A DNA stretch of 64,000 bases. Origin: Sphingomonas sp. (GTDB taxonomy: Bacteria > Pseudomonadota > Alphaproteobacteria > Sphingomonadales > Sphingomonadaceae). A program made the translations under genes and the position numbers. A model generated the notes under the pieces. That model did no database searches and was not told where the DNA came from. It saw nothing but the letters and a program-made list of their open reading frames with translations. The stretch covers positions 62,001-126,000 of the forward strand of contig NZ_JAPKNM010000067.1 of the NCBI RefSeq assembly GCF_026460985.1. The letters are read 5' to 3'. Shown piece by piece: positions 7,218 to 16,537 of the stretch (positions are counted from its first letter, which is position 1; each line of letters begins with the position of its first letter).

Positions 7218-9284
7218 GTGAATCCTTCGTCCCGTCTCGCTTTGCGTGCGACTGCCGCATTGCTTCTGCTGCATGCCGGCTGCGCCGCCGCCCTTGCCGA
7301 CGACCGGCGCCAACGGAGTGATACGACAGGCGAGACCGCCGATCCTGCGGAGGGGCCCGCGGACGACGATCAGGAGGAGATCGTCGTGTTCGGCCGGGGC
7401 GAGCTCAAGATCGGCATCGCCCAGTCCGCGAGCGAAGGCACGATCGGCGGCTCCGACCTGCTCGTGCGCCCGCTGTTGCGCACCGCCGAACTGCTCGAGG
7501 CGGTGCCCGGCATGGTCGCCGCCCAGCATTCGGGCAGCGGCAAGGCCAACCAGTATTTCCTGCGCGGCTTCAACCTCGATCACGGCTCGGACTTCACCAC
7601 CTATATCGACGGCGTGCAGATGAACTTCCGCACCCATGGCCATGGCCAGGGCTATCTCGACCTCAACGGCCTCATCCCCGAGATCATCGACCGCGAGGAT
7701 TTCCGGAAGGGGCCGTATCGCGCCGATGGCGGCGACTTCGCCCTGGCCGGCGCCGCGTACATGACGACGATCGATCGCTATGCGCGTCCCTGGCTTTCGG
7801 CCGAGCTCGGCTCCTACGGGCACCGGCGCCTCGCCGCGGGCGGCACGGTGAACGCGGTCGGCGGCGACCTGACCTTCGCGGGCGAATACCGCATCTATGA
7901 CGGGCCGTGGCAGCAGCCCGAGCGCCTGCGCCACTATGCCGGTTTCGCCAAATATAGCCGGGCGACCGGGATCGGCATGCTCGAGCTTTCGGCGCACGGC
8001 TATCGCGGCACCTGGCGGCCCACCGAGCAGATACCCGAACGGATCATCGGCTCCCTGGTCTGCGCGGACAGGTTCTGCTCGCCCGATCCGACCGCCACCG
8101 GCGAGACCACGCGCTTCGTGGTCAACGCCCGGCTCTCCGGCGCCAGTTGGCGCGTGAACGCCTATGCCCAGTTCTACGACTGGAACATGTTCTCGAACCC
8201 CGAATATGCCGCCGATGACGGGACCAGCGCGCAGATCCACCAGATCGACAAGCGGCGCGTCTATGGCCTGACCGGCGAGAAGAGCTGGTCGCTCGGCGAC
8301 ACGATCGAGCTCACGCTGGGCACCGAGAACCGGTACGACGATATCGCTCGGGTCGGCGTGCAGCACAGCGCCGCGCGCCAGTTCGTGAACTCGTTCGGCC
8401 TCTACAGCGTCAAGGAAGCCTCGGCGGCGCTCTACGGATCGGCCACCTTCCGCCCCGCCAAGGGATTGCGCCTGATCGGCAGCCTGCGCGGCGACTATTA
8501 TCATTATTCCGCGCGCGCGCTCGATGCCGAAGCCGCGGCGCTCGGCCAAGGCTCGGGCGACGACGCCATCCTGTCGCCGAAGCTCCAGCTCGCCTATCAG
8601 CTCGACGACAGGATCGAGCTCTATGCCGGCTGGGGCCGCGGCTTCCATTCGAACGACGTGCGCGGTGCCGTGACCGCGACGCCGGTGCCGGTGCTGGTGT
8701 CCGGAACGGGCAAGGAGCTGGGCGCGCGGCTTCAGTTCAACCGGCTGTCGATCACTGCGACCTGGTGGTGGCTGAACCTCGGCAGCGAGCTCCGGTTCGT
8801 CGGCGATTCCAATGCGGTCGAGCCGAGCAGCGCCAGCCATCGCCGCGGCTATGAGATCGTCGCCTTCTGGCGCCCTTTTCCCTGGCTCGCGATTGACGCC
8901 AACTACACCGCCAGCCACGCGCGCTACGACAATGGCGACTATATCCCCAATGCCTTCGAGAACGCGGCCTCGGCCGGGATCTCCCTGGTCACCGACCGGT
9001 GGGAAGCCAGCCTCCGCCTCCGCCACCTCGGTGCCTATCCGTTGATCGAGGACAATTCCCAGCGCGACCGCGGCAGCGACGTCGTGAACTTGCGCGGCGC
9101 GCGCAAGTTCGGCGATTTCCAGGTCTATGCCGAGGTGCTGAACCTGCTGGGGAGCCGCGACAGGGACATCGCCTATTGGTACCGATCCTATATTCCCGCC
9201 TTCGACGCGTCGCCCGTCGAGGGACGCCTCAGCCGCGTCGTCGAGCCGCGCACGCTTCGAATCGGGATAAGGTACAGCCTCTAG
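7218..9284 (+). CDS. TonB-dependent outer-membrane receptor
   Basis: The protein has 688 residues from a GTG start at 7218, chosen because GGGGAG lies 7 bases before it and a signal peptide follows (LALRATAALLLLHAGCAAALA). The frame is open far upstream without a better start. The TonB-box region is about QEEIVVFGRGE; the plug has LLEAVPGMVAAQHSG and NQYFLRGFNLDHGSDFTTYIDGV in two parts. The barrel ends with the aromatic-terminated strand RTLRIGIRYSL. The substrate is unknown. Its place between cysB, the membrane regulator and the sulfate importer suggests a sulfur compound (for example sulfonates or sulfate esters), which is inference. It converges on the porin gene. Confidence 0.85.
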   Translation: MNPSSRLALRATAALLLLHAGCAAALADDRRQRSDTTGETADPAEGPADDDQEEIVVFGRGELKIGIAQSASEGTIGGSDLLVRPLLRTAELLEAVPGMVAAQHSGSGKANQYFLRGFNLDHGSDFTTYIDGVQMNFRTHGHGQGYLDLNGLIPEIIDREDFRKGPYRADGGDFALAGAAYMTTIDRYARPWLSAELGSYGHRRLAAGGTVNAVGGDLTFAGEYRIYDGPWQQPERLRHYAGFAKYSRATGIGMLELSAHGYRGTWRPTEQIPERIIGSLVCADRFCSPDPTATGETTRFVVNARLSGASWRVNAYAQFYDWNMFSNPEYAADDGTSAQIHQIDKRRVYGLTGEKSWSLGDTIELTLGTENRYDDIARVGVQHSAARQFVNSFGLYSVKEASAALYGSATFRPAKGLRLIGSLRGDYYHYSARALDAEAAALGQGSGDDAILSPKLQLAYQLDDRIELYAGWGRGFHSNDVRGAVTATPVPVLVSGTGKELGARLQFNRLSITATWWWLNLGSELRFVGDSNAVEPSSASHRRGYEIVAFWRPFPWLAIDANYTASHARYDNGDYIPNAFENAASAGISLVTDRWEASLRLRHLGAYPLIEDNSQRDRGSDVVNLRGARKFGDFQVYAEVLNLLGSRDRDIAYWYRSYIPAFDASPVEGRLSRVVEPRTLRIGIRYSL

Positions 9285-9300
9285 GAGCGGTACCCGCGGG

Positions 9301-10665
9301 TCAGTAGGTCGCGGTCAGCGCCAGCGACAGATAGAGCGTATCGCCGGTGCGCGGCGCGTTGGGCGCGTTCCGCAACACGCCCCTTTTGGCCAGCCACAGG
9401 CCATTGGCCTCCGCGCGCAGCCGCTCCGGAACCAGCCAGTGGCGAAGCCGGCCTTCGAGCTGGTGCCCGGCGAAATTCCCGGATGCGCCGCTTGGATCCC
9501 GTACGCCGGTGGTCGAGAAGCTGTCGGTCCGGCTCGCGAGCCACATCGGCCGGTAGCCGAGGAAGCCTTCGGTCCTGGCGGTCGGACGCGCCTCGAGCCG
9601 CACGCCGATGGTACGGATATTGGTCCGCCCGATCGCGGCGTAGATGCCGGAGGGCCCGAAATCGGGTCGGCGCATTCCGAACAATGTGTCGAAGCGGCCG
9701 TAGCCGGCGCCGGGGCCGTCGCCCGAGGCATGGTCGTATTCGATCGAAAGCCGCGGCTTCCAGCCACCGGCGAAGGAATAGCCGATATCGGCATGGACGA
9801 ACCAGGCCGAGACGTCGAGCTCGGGTGCGGTGGGTGCGATGCTCGCGCGGATGCTGCCGAATTGGTAGATGCCCTCGGCTTCGAAGTCGAACCTGCCGGG
9901 CGCGGGCTCGCGGATCACGCGCGCGTCCACATTGTGGAGCCGGCGGTTGCGTGTCGGACGCCCCGGGGCGTCACGCTCCAGAAAGCCGAAATAGCCCAAT
10001 TCGACCGCAGCTTTGCCCCAGGCACGCGGCTTGGTGACGAGCCCGCCCCACAATCGCGTGTCGAAATCCTCGCGGTCGAGCTCGACGCGGTTGGCGAGAA
10101 TGCCGGCTCGCGTGTCGGGCAGCCGGGTCTGGGGCAGCACGTAGATCAGCGTTGCCGAGGTGCCGTCGCGGGTCCGGAGATCGGCGCGGAGACCGGTATA
10201 GCCGCTGGTGGTGTTGCGATAGTCGTCGGCGGAGACGAGGCGGCGCGAGCCGAGGTTGAGCGTGAAGCGGCCCGCCTGCAGCGTCGCCGAGCTGCCGCGC
10301 CCGAACGGATTGACGAAATCGGCGGCGAGATAGGCCTGGACCGGTTCGAGGGCGTTTACTTCGCTCGTCCCGATCACGCTGCCGGGATCGACACCATAAG
10401 CGCGGCTGTCGTAGAGTTCGCCGCCGATGCGGATCGGTCCGCTGTCATATTCGGCGAACAAGGTCGTGCGGATGCTGACGAGATCCTCGCTCTCGGCGAA
10501 GCCGGGGCGAACCTGCCCGTCCAGCACTTCGTAGCGGACGCGCATCGACGCCGAGAGCTTCAGATTTTCGGGCGCGCCGACCGCGTCATGGAGAGTCTGC
10601 GCCGCGGCCGGAGCCGACGGGATCAGGAACAGGGAAGCGGCGCCGCAAAAGGCGAAACGGGACAT
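9301..10665 (-). CDS. Alginate-export-family outer-membrane porin
   Basis: The protein has 454 residues with a signal peptide ending at PAAAQTL. The beginning of the mature part (LKLSASMRVRYEVLDGQVRPG) and the pattern of alternating amphipathic strands with short turns match the alginate-export (AlgE-like) barrel family; other matching blocks are LQAGRFTLNLGSRRLVSAD and YRNTTSGYTGLRADL. The C-terminus LYLSLALTATY ends in an aromatic residue as expected for a BAM substrate. It lies 116 bp downstream of cysA on the same strand, so it is plausibly the outer-membrane partner of the sulfate importer. A real alginate role is unlikely because no alginate genes are nearby. Confidence 0.75.
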   Translation of the reverse strand: MSRFAFCGAASLFLIPSAPAAAQTLHDAVGAPENLKLSASMRVRYEVLDGQVRPGFAESEDLVSIRTTLFAEYDSGPIRIGGELYDSRAYGVDPGSVIGTSEVNALEPVQAYLAADFVNPFGRGSSATLQAGRFTLNLGSRRLVSADDYRNTTSGYTGLRADLRTRDGTSATLIYVLPQTRLPDTRAGILANRVELDREDFDTRLWGGLVTKPRAWGKAAVELGYFGFLERDAPGRPTRNRRLHNVDARVIREPAPGRFDFEAEGIYQFGSIRASIAPTAPELDVSAWFVHADIGYSFAGGWKPRLSIEYDHASGDGPGAGYGRFDTLFGMRRPDFGPSGIYAAIGRTNIRTIGVRLEARPTARTEGFLGYRPMWLASRTDSFSTTGVRDPSGASGNFAGHQLEGRLRHWLVPERLRAEANGLWLAKRGVLRNAPNAPRTGDTLYLSLALTATY

Positions 10666-10781
10666 GGGATGCGTCTCCTGTGACGCAACGCTTCGGCCGT
10701 GGCCTCGCCGGGAGGTTGCAACGTCCCCGGTGGCACATGGTTAGCGGAGATGTTCCACGCCTTTCAAGCCTGCCCGACCGG

Positions 10782-11816
10782 TCAGGGGAATAGGCGCGCG
10801 TGGAGCAGCCGGATCGCGATCGGGCTGCCCGGCGCGAGACCCTCGCGCGCGACGAGATCGAGCTCGATCGGCACGTCGAGACCGTCGACCGCGGCCTGGA
10901 CCCGGACGCCGCCACCGCGCGGGCGGATCTGGGCGATCACCGCGGGCAGGCCCGGCGCACCGCCTTCAGCCAGCTCGGCCTCGTGCGGGCGGAAATAGAG
11001 CTTGCCCGGGCCCGCGGCACCGGCGGGCAAGGGCAGATCGAGCACATGCGCGAGATAGGCGGCGCGGCCGTCGGTCACGGTTACCGGCACGCAGTTCGCC
11101 TCGCCGACGAACGCGAAGACGAACGCGTTGGCCGGATTGTGGTAGATTTCATGCGGGGTCGCGATCTGCTCGATCTTGCCCTGGTTCATCACCACCACCC
11201 GATCGGCGAGCTCGAGCGCCTCCTCCTGGTCATGCGTGACGAAGATCGAAGTGAGCCCGACCCGGTCGTGCAGCTCGCGCAGCCAGCGGCGCAATTCCTT
11301 GCGCACCAATGCGTCGAGCGCGCCGAACGGCTCGTCGAGCAGCAGCAGCCGGGGCTCGACCGCGAGCGCGCGGGCAAGCGCGACGCGCTGGCGCTGCCCG
11401 CCCGAGAGCTGCGCCGGATAGCGCTGGCCGAGCTCGCCCAGCTGGACGAGATCGAGCAGCTCCTGGACGCGCGCCTTGATCGCGGCGCGCGACGGGCGGT
11501 CGCGGCGTTTGCGGACCGAGAGGCCGAAGCCGATATTGGCGGCGACGGTCATGTGCTTGAACAGCGCATAGTGCTGGAAGACGAAGCCGACGCGGCGCTT
11601 GGCGATGCTGAGCGCGGTGATGTCCTCGCCTTCGAACGAGACCCTTCCCTCCTCCGGGAATTCGAGCCCCGCCATGATCCGGAGCAGCGTGGTCTTGCCC
11701 GATCCCGACGGGCCGAGCAGCGCCAGGAACTCGCCGGGCTCGGCCTCGAGGCTGATGTCGCGGATGGCGGGATAGTCGCCGAACGTCTTGGTTATCCGGT
11801 CGAGTCCGATGCTCAA
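10782..11816 (-). CDS. cysA: Sulfate/thiosulfate ABC importer, ATP-binding subunit
   Basis: The protein has 344 residues, the usual CysA size. I chose the TTG at 11816 because it overlaps the cysW stop (TTGA) and starts exactly at the family N-terminus [15 protein letters not shown]; the longer open frame is only read-in. Walker A is GPSGSGKTT, the signature [15 protein letters not shown], Walker [14 protein letters not shown] and the switch His is in [11 protein letters not shown]-terminal TOBE-like regulatory part follows ([10 protein letters not shown]). It powers sulfate import through CysT/CysW. Confidence 0.93.
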   Translation of the reverse strand: MSIGLDRITKTFGDYPAIRDISLEAEPGEFLALLGPSGSGKTTLLRIMAGLEFPEEGRVSFEGEDITALSIAKRRVGFVFQHYALFKHMTVAANIGFGLSVRKRRDRPSRAAIKARVQELLDLVQLGELGQRYPAQLSGGQRQRVALARALAVEPRLLLLDEPFGALDALVRKELRRWLRELHDRVGLTSIFVTHDQEEALELADRVVVMNQGKIEQIATPHEIYHNPANAFVFAFVGEANCVPVTVTDGRAAYLAHVLDLPLPAGAAGPGKLYFRPHEAELAEGGAPGLPAVIAQIRPRGGGVRVQAAVDGLDVPIELDLVAREGLAPGSPIAIRLLHARLFP

Positions 11817-12646
11817 TGGCCTGCCCTTTCGCGAATGCCGTAGCGCCATTCGAGCAGGCTCTTGAGCGCGAGTGTGACGAGTGCGAGCAGCGCCAGCAGC
11901 GAAGCGACCGCGAACGCCGCGACGAAGTTGTACTCGTTGTAGAGGATCTCGACATGGAGCGGCATGGTGTTGGTCTTGCCGCGGATATGCCCCGAGACGA
12001 CCGAGACCGCGCCGAACTCGCCCATGGCACGCGCATTGCACAGCAGCACGCCGTACAGCAGCCCCCAGCGGATATTGGGCAAAGTCACGTGCCGGAAGGT
12101 CTGCCAGCCGCTGGCGCCCAGCGAGATCGCCGCCTCCTCGTCGGCCCTGCCCTGCTCCGCCATCAGCGGGATGAGCTCGCGCGCGACGAACGGGAAGGTG
12201 ACGAAGACGGTCGCCAGCACGATGCCGGGAACCGCGAAGATGATCTCCACGTCGTGCGCCTGGAGCCAGGATCCGAACCAGCCCTGCGCGCCGAACAGCA
12301 GCACGAACACCAGCCCCGACACGACCGGCGAGACGGAGAAGGGTAGGTCGATCAGCGTGATCAGCATGCTCTTGCCCGGAAACTGGAACTTGGTGACCGC
12401 CCAGGCCGCGGCGACGCCGAAGACCAGGTTGAGCGGAACCGCGATCGCCGCGACGAGCAAGGTCAGCCGGATCGCGGAGAGCACGTCGGGATCGGCGATC
12501 GCCTGCGCATAGGCGCCGATGCCCCGAGCGAGCGCCTCGACGAACACCGCGATCAGCGGCACCAGCAGGAACAGCGCCAGATAGGCCAGGCCGACGGCGA
12601 GCACGGCGAAGCGGCCCACGCCGCGGGCGGGACGGCGGCGCGCCAT
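11813..12646 (-). CDS. cysW: Sulfate ABC importer permease CysW
   Basis: The protein has 277 residues with six predicted membrane helices. The EAA loop that docks to the ATPase is visible as [20 protein letters not shown] followed by [15 protein letters not shown]-type signature residues [12 protein letters not shown] and [17 protein letters not shown] are those of CysW. It overlaps cysA by four bases and its ATG overlaps the cysT stop, so the three subunits are translationally coupled. Together with CysT it forms the membrane channel for sulfate and thiosulfate. Confidence 0.93.
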   Translation of the reverse strand: MARRRPARGVGRFAVLAVGLAYLALFLLVPLIAVFVEALARGIGAYAQAIADPDVLSAIRLTLLVAAIAVPLNLVFGVAAAWAVTKFQFPGKSMLITLIDLPFSVSPVVSGLVFVLLFGAQGWFGSWLQAHDVEIIFAVPGIVLATVFVTFPFVARELIPLMAEQGRADEEAAISLGASGWQTFRHVTLPNIRWGLLYGVLLCNARAMGEFGAVSVVSGHIRGKTNTMPLHVEILYNEYNFVAAFAVASLLALLALVTLALKSLLEWRYGIRERAGH

Positions 12647-13497
12647 CAGTCGGCCATCCTGCGCCGCGCCCAGGCCTGGATCAGGTTGATCGCGAACAGC
12701 AGCGCGAACGACGCGAGCAGCATCACCACGGCGATCGCGGTGGCGCCGGCATAGTCATATTGCTCGAGCTGGGTGACGATCAGCAGCGGCGCGATCTCCG
12801 AGACATAGGGCATGTTGCCCGCGATGAAGATCACCGAGCCATATTCGCCGACGCCGCGCGCGAAGGCGAGCGTGAAGCCGGTGAGCAGCGCCGGGAACAC
12901 CGCGGGGAGGATCACGCGGCGGAAGGTCTGGAGCGGACTCGCGCCGAGCGATTCCGCCGCTTCCTCGACATCGGCGCCGAGGTCCGCGAGCACCGGCTCG
13001 ACCGAGCGCACGACGAAGGGCAGGCCGATGAAGATCAAAGCGACGACGACGCCCAATGGCTTGAACGCGACCTGGACGCCCAGGGGCGCGAGCAAGGATC
13101 CGAGCCAGCCATTGGGCGCATAGAGCGTCGTGAGCGCGATGCCCGCGACGGCGGTCGGCAGCGCGAAGGGCAAGTCGACGACCGCGCTGACCAGGCGCTT
13201 GCCGGGAAAGTCGTGGCGCACGAGGATCCAGGCGATCGTCAGCCCGAACACCGCGTTGACCGCGGCGGCGATCAGCGCGGCGCCGAAGCTCAGCCGATAG
13301 GCGGCGAGGGCACGTTCGGACAGACCGACCTCGGCGAATTGCGCCCAGCCGAGACCCGCCGCGCGCAGGAACAGCGCGCTGAGCGGGATGAGCACGATCA
13401 GCCCCAGCCAGGCGAGCGTGAACCCGAAGGTCAGCCCGAAGCCGGGGATGACCGATCGGCGGCGCAGCCAGGCGCCGCGCCGCATCCTTGGCCGCAC
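12646..13497 (-). CDS. cysT: Sulfate ABC importer permease CysT (CysU)
   Basis: The protein has 283 residues with six membrane helices. Diagnostic blocks are [20 protein letters not shown], the EAA loop [19 protein letters not shown] and [16 protein letters not shown]. The start is the GTG at 13497; an ATG at 13485 would give a product four residues shorter and cannot be excluded. It lies 17 bp after the binding-protein gene and overlaps cysW by one base. Order sbp-cysT-cysW-cysA matches sulfate operons in other proteobacteria. Confidence 0.92.
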   Translation of the reverse strand: MRPRMRRGAWLRRRSVIPGFGLTFGFTLAWLGLIVLIPLSALFLRAAGLGWAQFAEVGLSERALAAYRLSFGAALIAAAVNAVFGLTIAWILVRHDFPGKRLVSAVVDLPFALPTAVAGIALTTLYAPNGWLGSLLAPLGVQVAFKPLGVVVALIFIGLPFVVRSVEPVLADLGADVEEAAESLGASPLQTFRRVILPAVFPALLTGFTLAFARGVGEYGSVIFIAGNMPYVSEIAPLLIVTQLEQYDYAGATAIAVVMLLASFALLFAINLIQAWARRRMAD

Positions 13498-13514
13498 GGG
13501 GGTGGCGATCGCGG

Positions 13515-14549
13515 TCAGCGCCGGATCCCTGCCTGGATCCGGTCGAACACCGCGCCGTCCGCGAAGAAGCGCGCCTGCGCCGTCTGCCAGCCGCCGAAAT
13601 CCTTGTCGATCGTGACGAGGTTGAGCGTCGGGAAGGTCGCGGCATGCTTGGCGGCGACGGCCGGGTCGCGCGGCCGGTAATAGTTGCGCGCGATGATCTC
13701 CTGCCCCTCGGGCGTGTAGAGGAAGCGCAGATAGGCCTCCGCCAAAGCCGTCGTCCCGCGCTTCTGGGCATTGCCCGAGACCACCGCCACCGGCGGCTCG
13801 GCGAGGATCGAGAGCGAGGGCACGACGATGTCGAACTTGCCCGCGCCGAGCTCCTTCTGCGCGAGGAATGCCTCATTCTCCCAGGCGAGCAGCACGTCGC
13901 CGATGCCGCGCTCGACGAAGGTCGTCGTCGCGCCGCGCGCGCCCGAATCGAGCACCGGCACATTGGTGTAGAGCCGCTTCACATAGTCCTCGGCGCCCGC
14001 CTCCGAGCGGCCGAGCGTGCGGCCATAGGCCCAGGCGGCGAGGAAGTTCCAGCGCGCGCCACCGCTCGTCTTCGGATTGGGCGTGATCACCTGGACGCCG
14101 GGCTTCACCAGATCGCCCCAGTCGCGGATCGCCTTGGGATTGCCCTTGCGGACGAGGAACACGATCGTCGAGGTGTAGGGAGCGCTGTTGTCGGGCAGCG
14201 CGCTCTGCCAGTTCTTCGGGAGCTTGCCGGTCCTCTCGGCGATCGCGTCGATGTCATAGGCGAGCGCGAGCGTCACCACATCGGCCTCGAGACCGTCGAT
14301 CACCGCGCGCGATTGCTTGCCCGAGCCGCCATGGCTCTGGTTGATCGTGATGTCCTGGCCGTGCTCCGCCTTCCATTTGGCGGCGAAGGCCGCGTCCACG
14401 TCACGGTAGAGCTCGCGGGTCGGATCGTAGGAGACATTGAGGAGCTGGGTGCCCTTGCCGCCCGGCCCCTGGGAATTGCCGCCCGAACATGCCGCGAGAA
14501 GCGCCGCAAGCGCCATCGCCGTCGCTTTTCCTGCTTTGCCCAAATTCAT
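13515..14549 (-). CDS. sbp: Periplasmic sulfate-binding protein (lipoprotein)
   Basis: The protein has 344 residues. The ATG at 14549 has a GGGGAGG site six bases before it. The N-terminus [21 protein letters not shown] holds a lipobox (LAAC), so it is probably a membrane-anchored lipoprotein rather than free in the periplasm. Family marks are [63 protein letters not shown] and LLAWENEA. It binds sulfate (or thiosulfate) for CysTWA. It is the first gene of the sulfate operon and follows a good promoter with a CysB-like word. Confidence 0.92.
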   Translation of the reverse strand: MNLGKAGKATAMALAALLAACSGGNSQGPGGKGTQLLNVSYDPTRELYRDVDAAFAAKWKAEHGQDITINQSHGGSGKQSRAVIDGLEADVVTLALAYDIDAIAERTGKLPKNWQSALPDNSAPYTSTIVFLVRKGNPKAIRDWGDLVKPGVQVITPNPKTSGGARWNFLAAWAYGRTLGRSEAGAEDYVKRLYTNVPVLDSGARGATTTFVERGIGDVLLAWENEAFLAQKELGAGKFDIVVPSLSILAEPPVAVVSGNAQKRGTTALAEAYLRFLYTPEGQEIIARNYYRPRDPAVAAKHAATFPTLNLVTIDKDFGGWQTAQARFFADGAVFDRIQAGIRR

Positions 14550-14630
14550 GCGTACCTCCCCAATTGGACGGCGCCGTCAGCAACGTGCGCCTCCCCCGCA
14601 AAGATCCCGGATGCCCGGAACCGAGAGCGT

Positions 14631-14659
14631 AATATCCTACTATTCCGATGGACTATCAA
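14631..14659 (-). promoter_or_regulatory. Promoter of the sulfate importer operon with CysB-like motif
   Basis: On the minus strand TTGATA (14659-14654), a 17-bp spacer and GATATT (14636-14631) form a sigma70-type promoter about 80 bp before sbp. The word AATATCCTACT (14631-14641, plus strand) overlaps the -10 and is identical to one upstream of cysB. The 329-bp gap 14550-14878 otherwise holds only the leader and the trehalase upstream region; I see no gene in it. Confidence 0.55.
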
Positions 14660-14878
14660 CCGAAGCAAGGCTTCGGCGGCGCAAACAAAAGCTGCGATCG
14701 TGGCGGCATCCTTGAGCGTGTCCGCCGCACCGTCGAGGTCCGCGGGCCCGACCGGTCGCTACCGCCTTGCGATGGTCAGACGGGCTCGAGAGCCGAAATC
14801 ACCGCGGAGGACGCGGCCGGCATGGAACAGTCCGGCGTGAGGCGCTAACCTGTGGGCCTGAGGTACGGAGGCGTAGCG

Positions 14879-16453
14879 TTGAAGCGAGCACGATCGATCC
14901 TCGGCGCATTGGCACTCGTGCTCATGAGTACTGCGGCGCTCGCGCAGCAATCGCCCGCCGAGCTGCTGGGCCCCTTGTTCGAGGCAGTGCAGACCAAACG
15001 TGTCTTCCCGGACGGGAAGACCTTCGTCGACGCGGTTCCCAAGCGCGACGTTCGGGCGATATTGGCGGACTATAGACGTCAGCAGCCTGCCGATCCGACG
15101 GCCCTTCGCGCCTTCGTGCTCGCCAACTTCACCGTGCCCGGCGTCAACGACCACGCGGCGACCGATGTACGCCAGCATGTCCGGGCATTGTGGCCGATGC
15201 TGATCCGGCAACCCGTCTCTCCCGCGCCCGGAAGCTCGGCATTGCGGGTCCCGGCGCCGCATGTCGTCCCCGGCGGTCGATTTCGGGAAATCTACTATTG
15301 GGACAGCTATTTCACCATGCTCGGGCTGGCCGTCGACGGCCAGCAGCCGCTCATCGAATCGATGCTCGAAGCCTTCACTGCGTCGATCGAGGAGCATGGG
15401 CACATCCCGAACGGCATGCGGACCTATTATCTCAGCCGCTCGCAGCCGCCCTTCTTCGCCTTGATGCTCGATCTCTCGCGGAACGCCGATCCCGCGACGG
15501 CGGCGCGCAGGCTGGCCGCGCTCCGCCGCGAGCATGCCTTCTGGATGAAGGGCGCGGCCTGCCTCGATGCCGGCGGCGCGTGCCTGCGGGTGGTGCGCAT
15601 GCCGGACGGCAGCTTGCTCAACCGCTATTATGACGATCGCGACACCCCGCGCGACGAATCCTTTGCGGAGGACGTCGCCACCGCGGCGGAAGCACGGGCC
15701 GCAGGGCGCGACCCGAGGCTCGTCCAGCGCAATTTGCGGGCGGGTGCGGAGAGCGGATGGGACTTCAGCAGTCGCTGGCTCGCCGATGGCCGCTCGCTTG
15801 CCACCATCCGCACGATCGACATCGTTCCCGTGGACCTCAACAGCCTGATGCTGGCGATGGAAGAGCGGATCGCGACCCGTTGCGCCGCCGCGGGCGATAC
15901 CGCCTGCGCCGCGGAATTCGCGGGGTCTGCCCAACGGCGCAAGGCTGCGATCGCGCGCTATCTCTGGGTCGCGCGCGAAGGCCGTTTCGCCGACTGGGAC
16001 CGTATCGCGCAGCGACCGACCCCGGCGCTCACCGCCGCCACGCTGTTCCCTTTGTTCGTCGGCGCAGCCACGCCCGGCCAGGCGGCGCGCGTCGCGGCGA
16101 CCGTCCGCCGCACGCTGCTCGCGCCGGGCGGGTTGCGCACCACGACCAGCCGGACCGGGCTCCAATGGGATTCGCCCAATGGCTGGGCACCGCTCCAATG
16201 GGTCGCGATCGACGGGCTGGCGCGATACGGGCAGACCGATCTGGCGCGCGAGATCGCGCGGCGCTGGGCGGACACCGTCGCGCGCACCTATGCCGAGACG
16301 GGCAAGATGCTCGAAAAATACGATGTCGAGGAGCGCAAGCCCGGGGGCGGCGGGGAATATCCCACCCAGGACGGCTTCGGATGGACCAACGGCGTCTTCA
16401 GCGCGATCGACGAGCGCTGGCCGGATCTGATGCGCGAGCGCCGACGCGATTGA
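14879..16453 (+). CDS. treA: Periplasmic trehalase (GH37)
   Basis: The protein has 524 residues. I chose the TTG at 14879 because GGAG lies eight bases before it and a signal peptide follows at once (LKRARSILGALALVLMSTAALAQ); the frame is open to a GTG at 14852. Both GH37 signatures are present: PGGRFREIYYWDSYF near residues 130-145 and QWDSPNGWAPLQW near 428, plus a Gly-rich C-terminal KYDVEERKPGGGGEYPTQDGFGWTNG in two parts. It splits trehalose into two glucose molecules in the periplasm. Two TonB receptors beside it may carry the disaccharide across the outer membrane. Confidence 0.92.
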   Translation: MKRARSILGALALVLMSTAALAQQSPAELLGPLFEAVQTKRVFPDGKTFVDAVPKRDVRAILADYRRQQPADPTALRAFVLANFTVPGVNDHAATDVRQHVRALWPMLIRQPVSPAPGSSALRVPAPHVVPGGRFREIYYWDSYFTMLGLAVDGQQPLIESMLEAFTASIEEHGHIPNGMRTYYLSRSQPPFFALMLDLSRNADPATAARRLAALRREHAFWMKGAACLDAGGACLRVVRMPDGSLLNRYYDDRDTPRDESFAEDVATAAEARAAGRDPRLVQRNLRAGAESGWDFSSRWLADGRSLATIRTIDIVPVDLNSLMLAMEERIATRCAAAGDTACAAEFAGSAQRRKAAIARYLWVAREGRFADWDRIAQRPTPALTAATLFPLFVGAATPGQAARVAATVRRTLLAPGGLRTTTSRTGLQWDSPNGWAPLQWVAIDGLARYGQTDLAREIARRWADTVARTYAETGKMLEKYDVEERKPGGGGEYPTQDGFGWTNGVFSAIDERWPDLMRERRRD

Positions 16454-16501
16454 GGGTCGGCCGGGCCGTTCCCCCCACCGACGATGCTGGACGAGCATGG
16501 G

Positions 16502-16531
16502 CCCGCCCTCCGGCCGGAGCCGGAGGACGGG
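16502..16531. terminator. Hairpin between convergent trehalase and TonB receptor genes
   Basis: CCCGCCCTCCGG (16502-16513) pairs with CCGGAGGACGGG (16520-16531) with one mismatch around a six-base loop. It lies between the stops at 16453 and 16538 and could end both transcripts. There is no T tract on either side. Confidence 0.5.
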
Positions 16532-16537
16532 GCATGA

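Noticed and set aside
9301..10665. Alginate secretion function for the porin
   Set aside because: No alginate synthesis or export gene is nearby and the gene sits with sulfate uptake; only the family fold was claimed.
10782..12041. Longer 419-residue start for CysA
   Set aside because: The extra N-terminus lies in the cysW coding frame region and does not match CysA; the TTG at 11816 overlaps the cysW stop and fits the family start.
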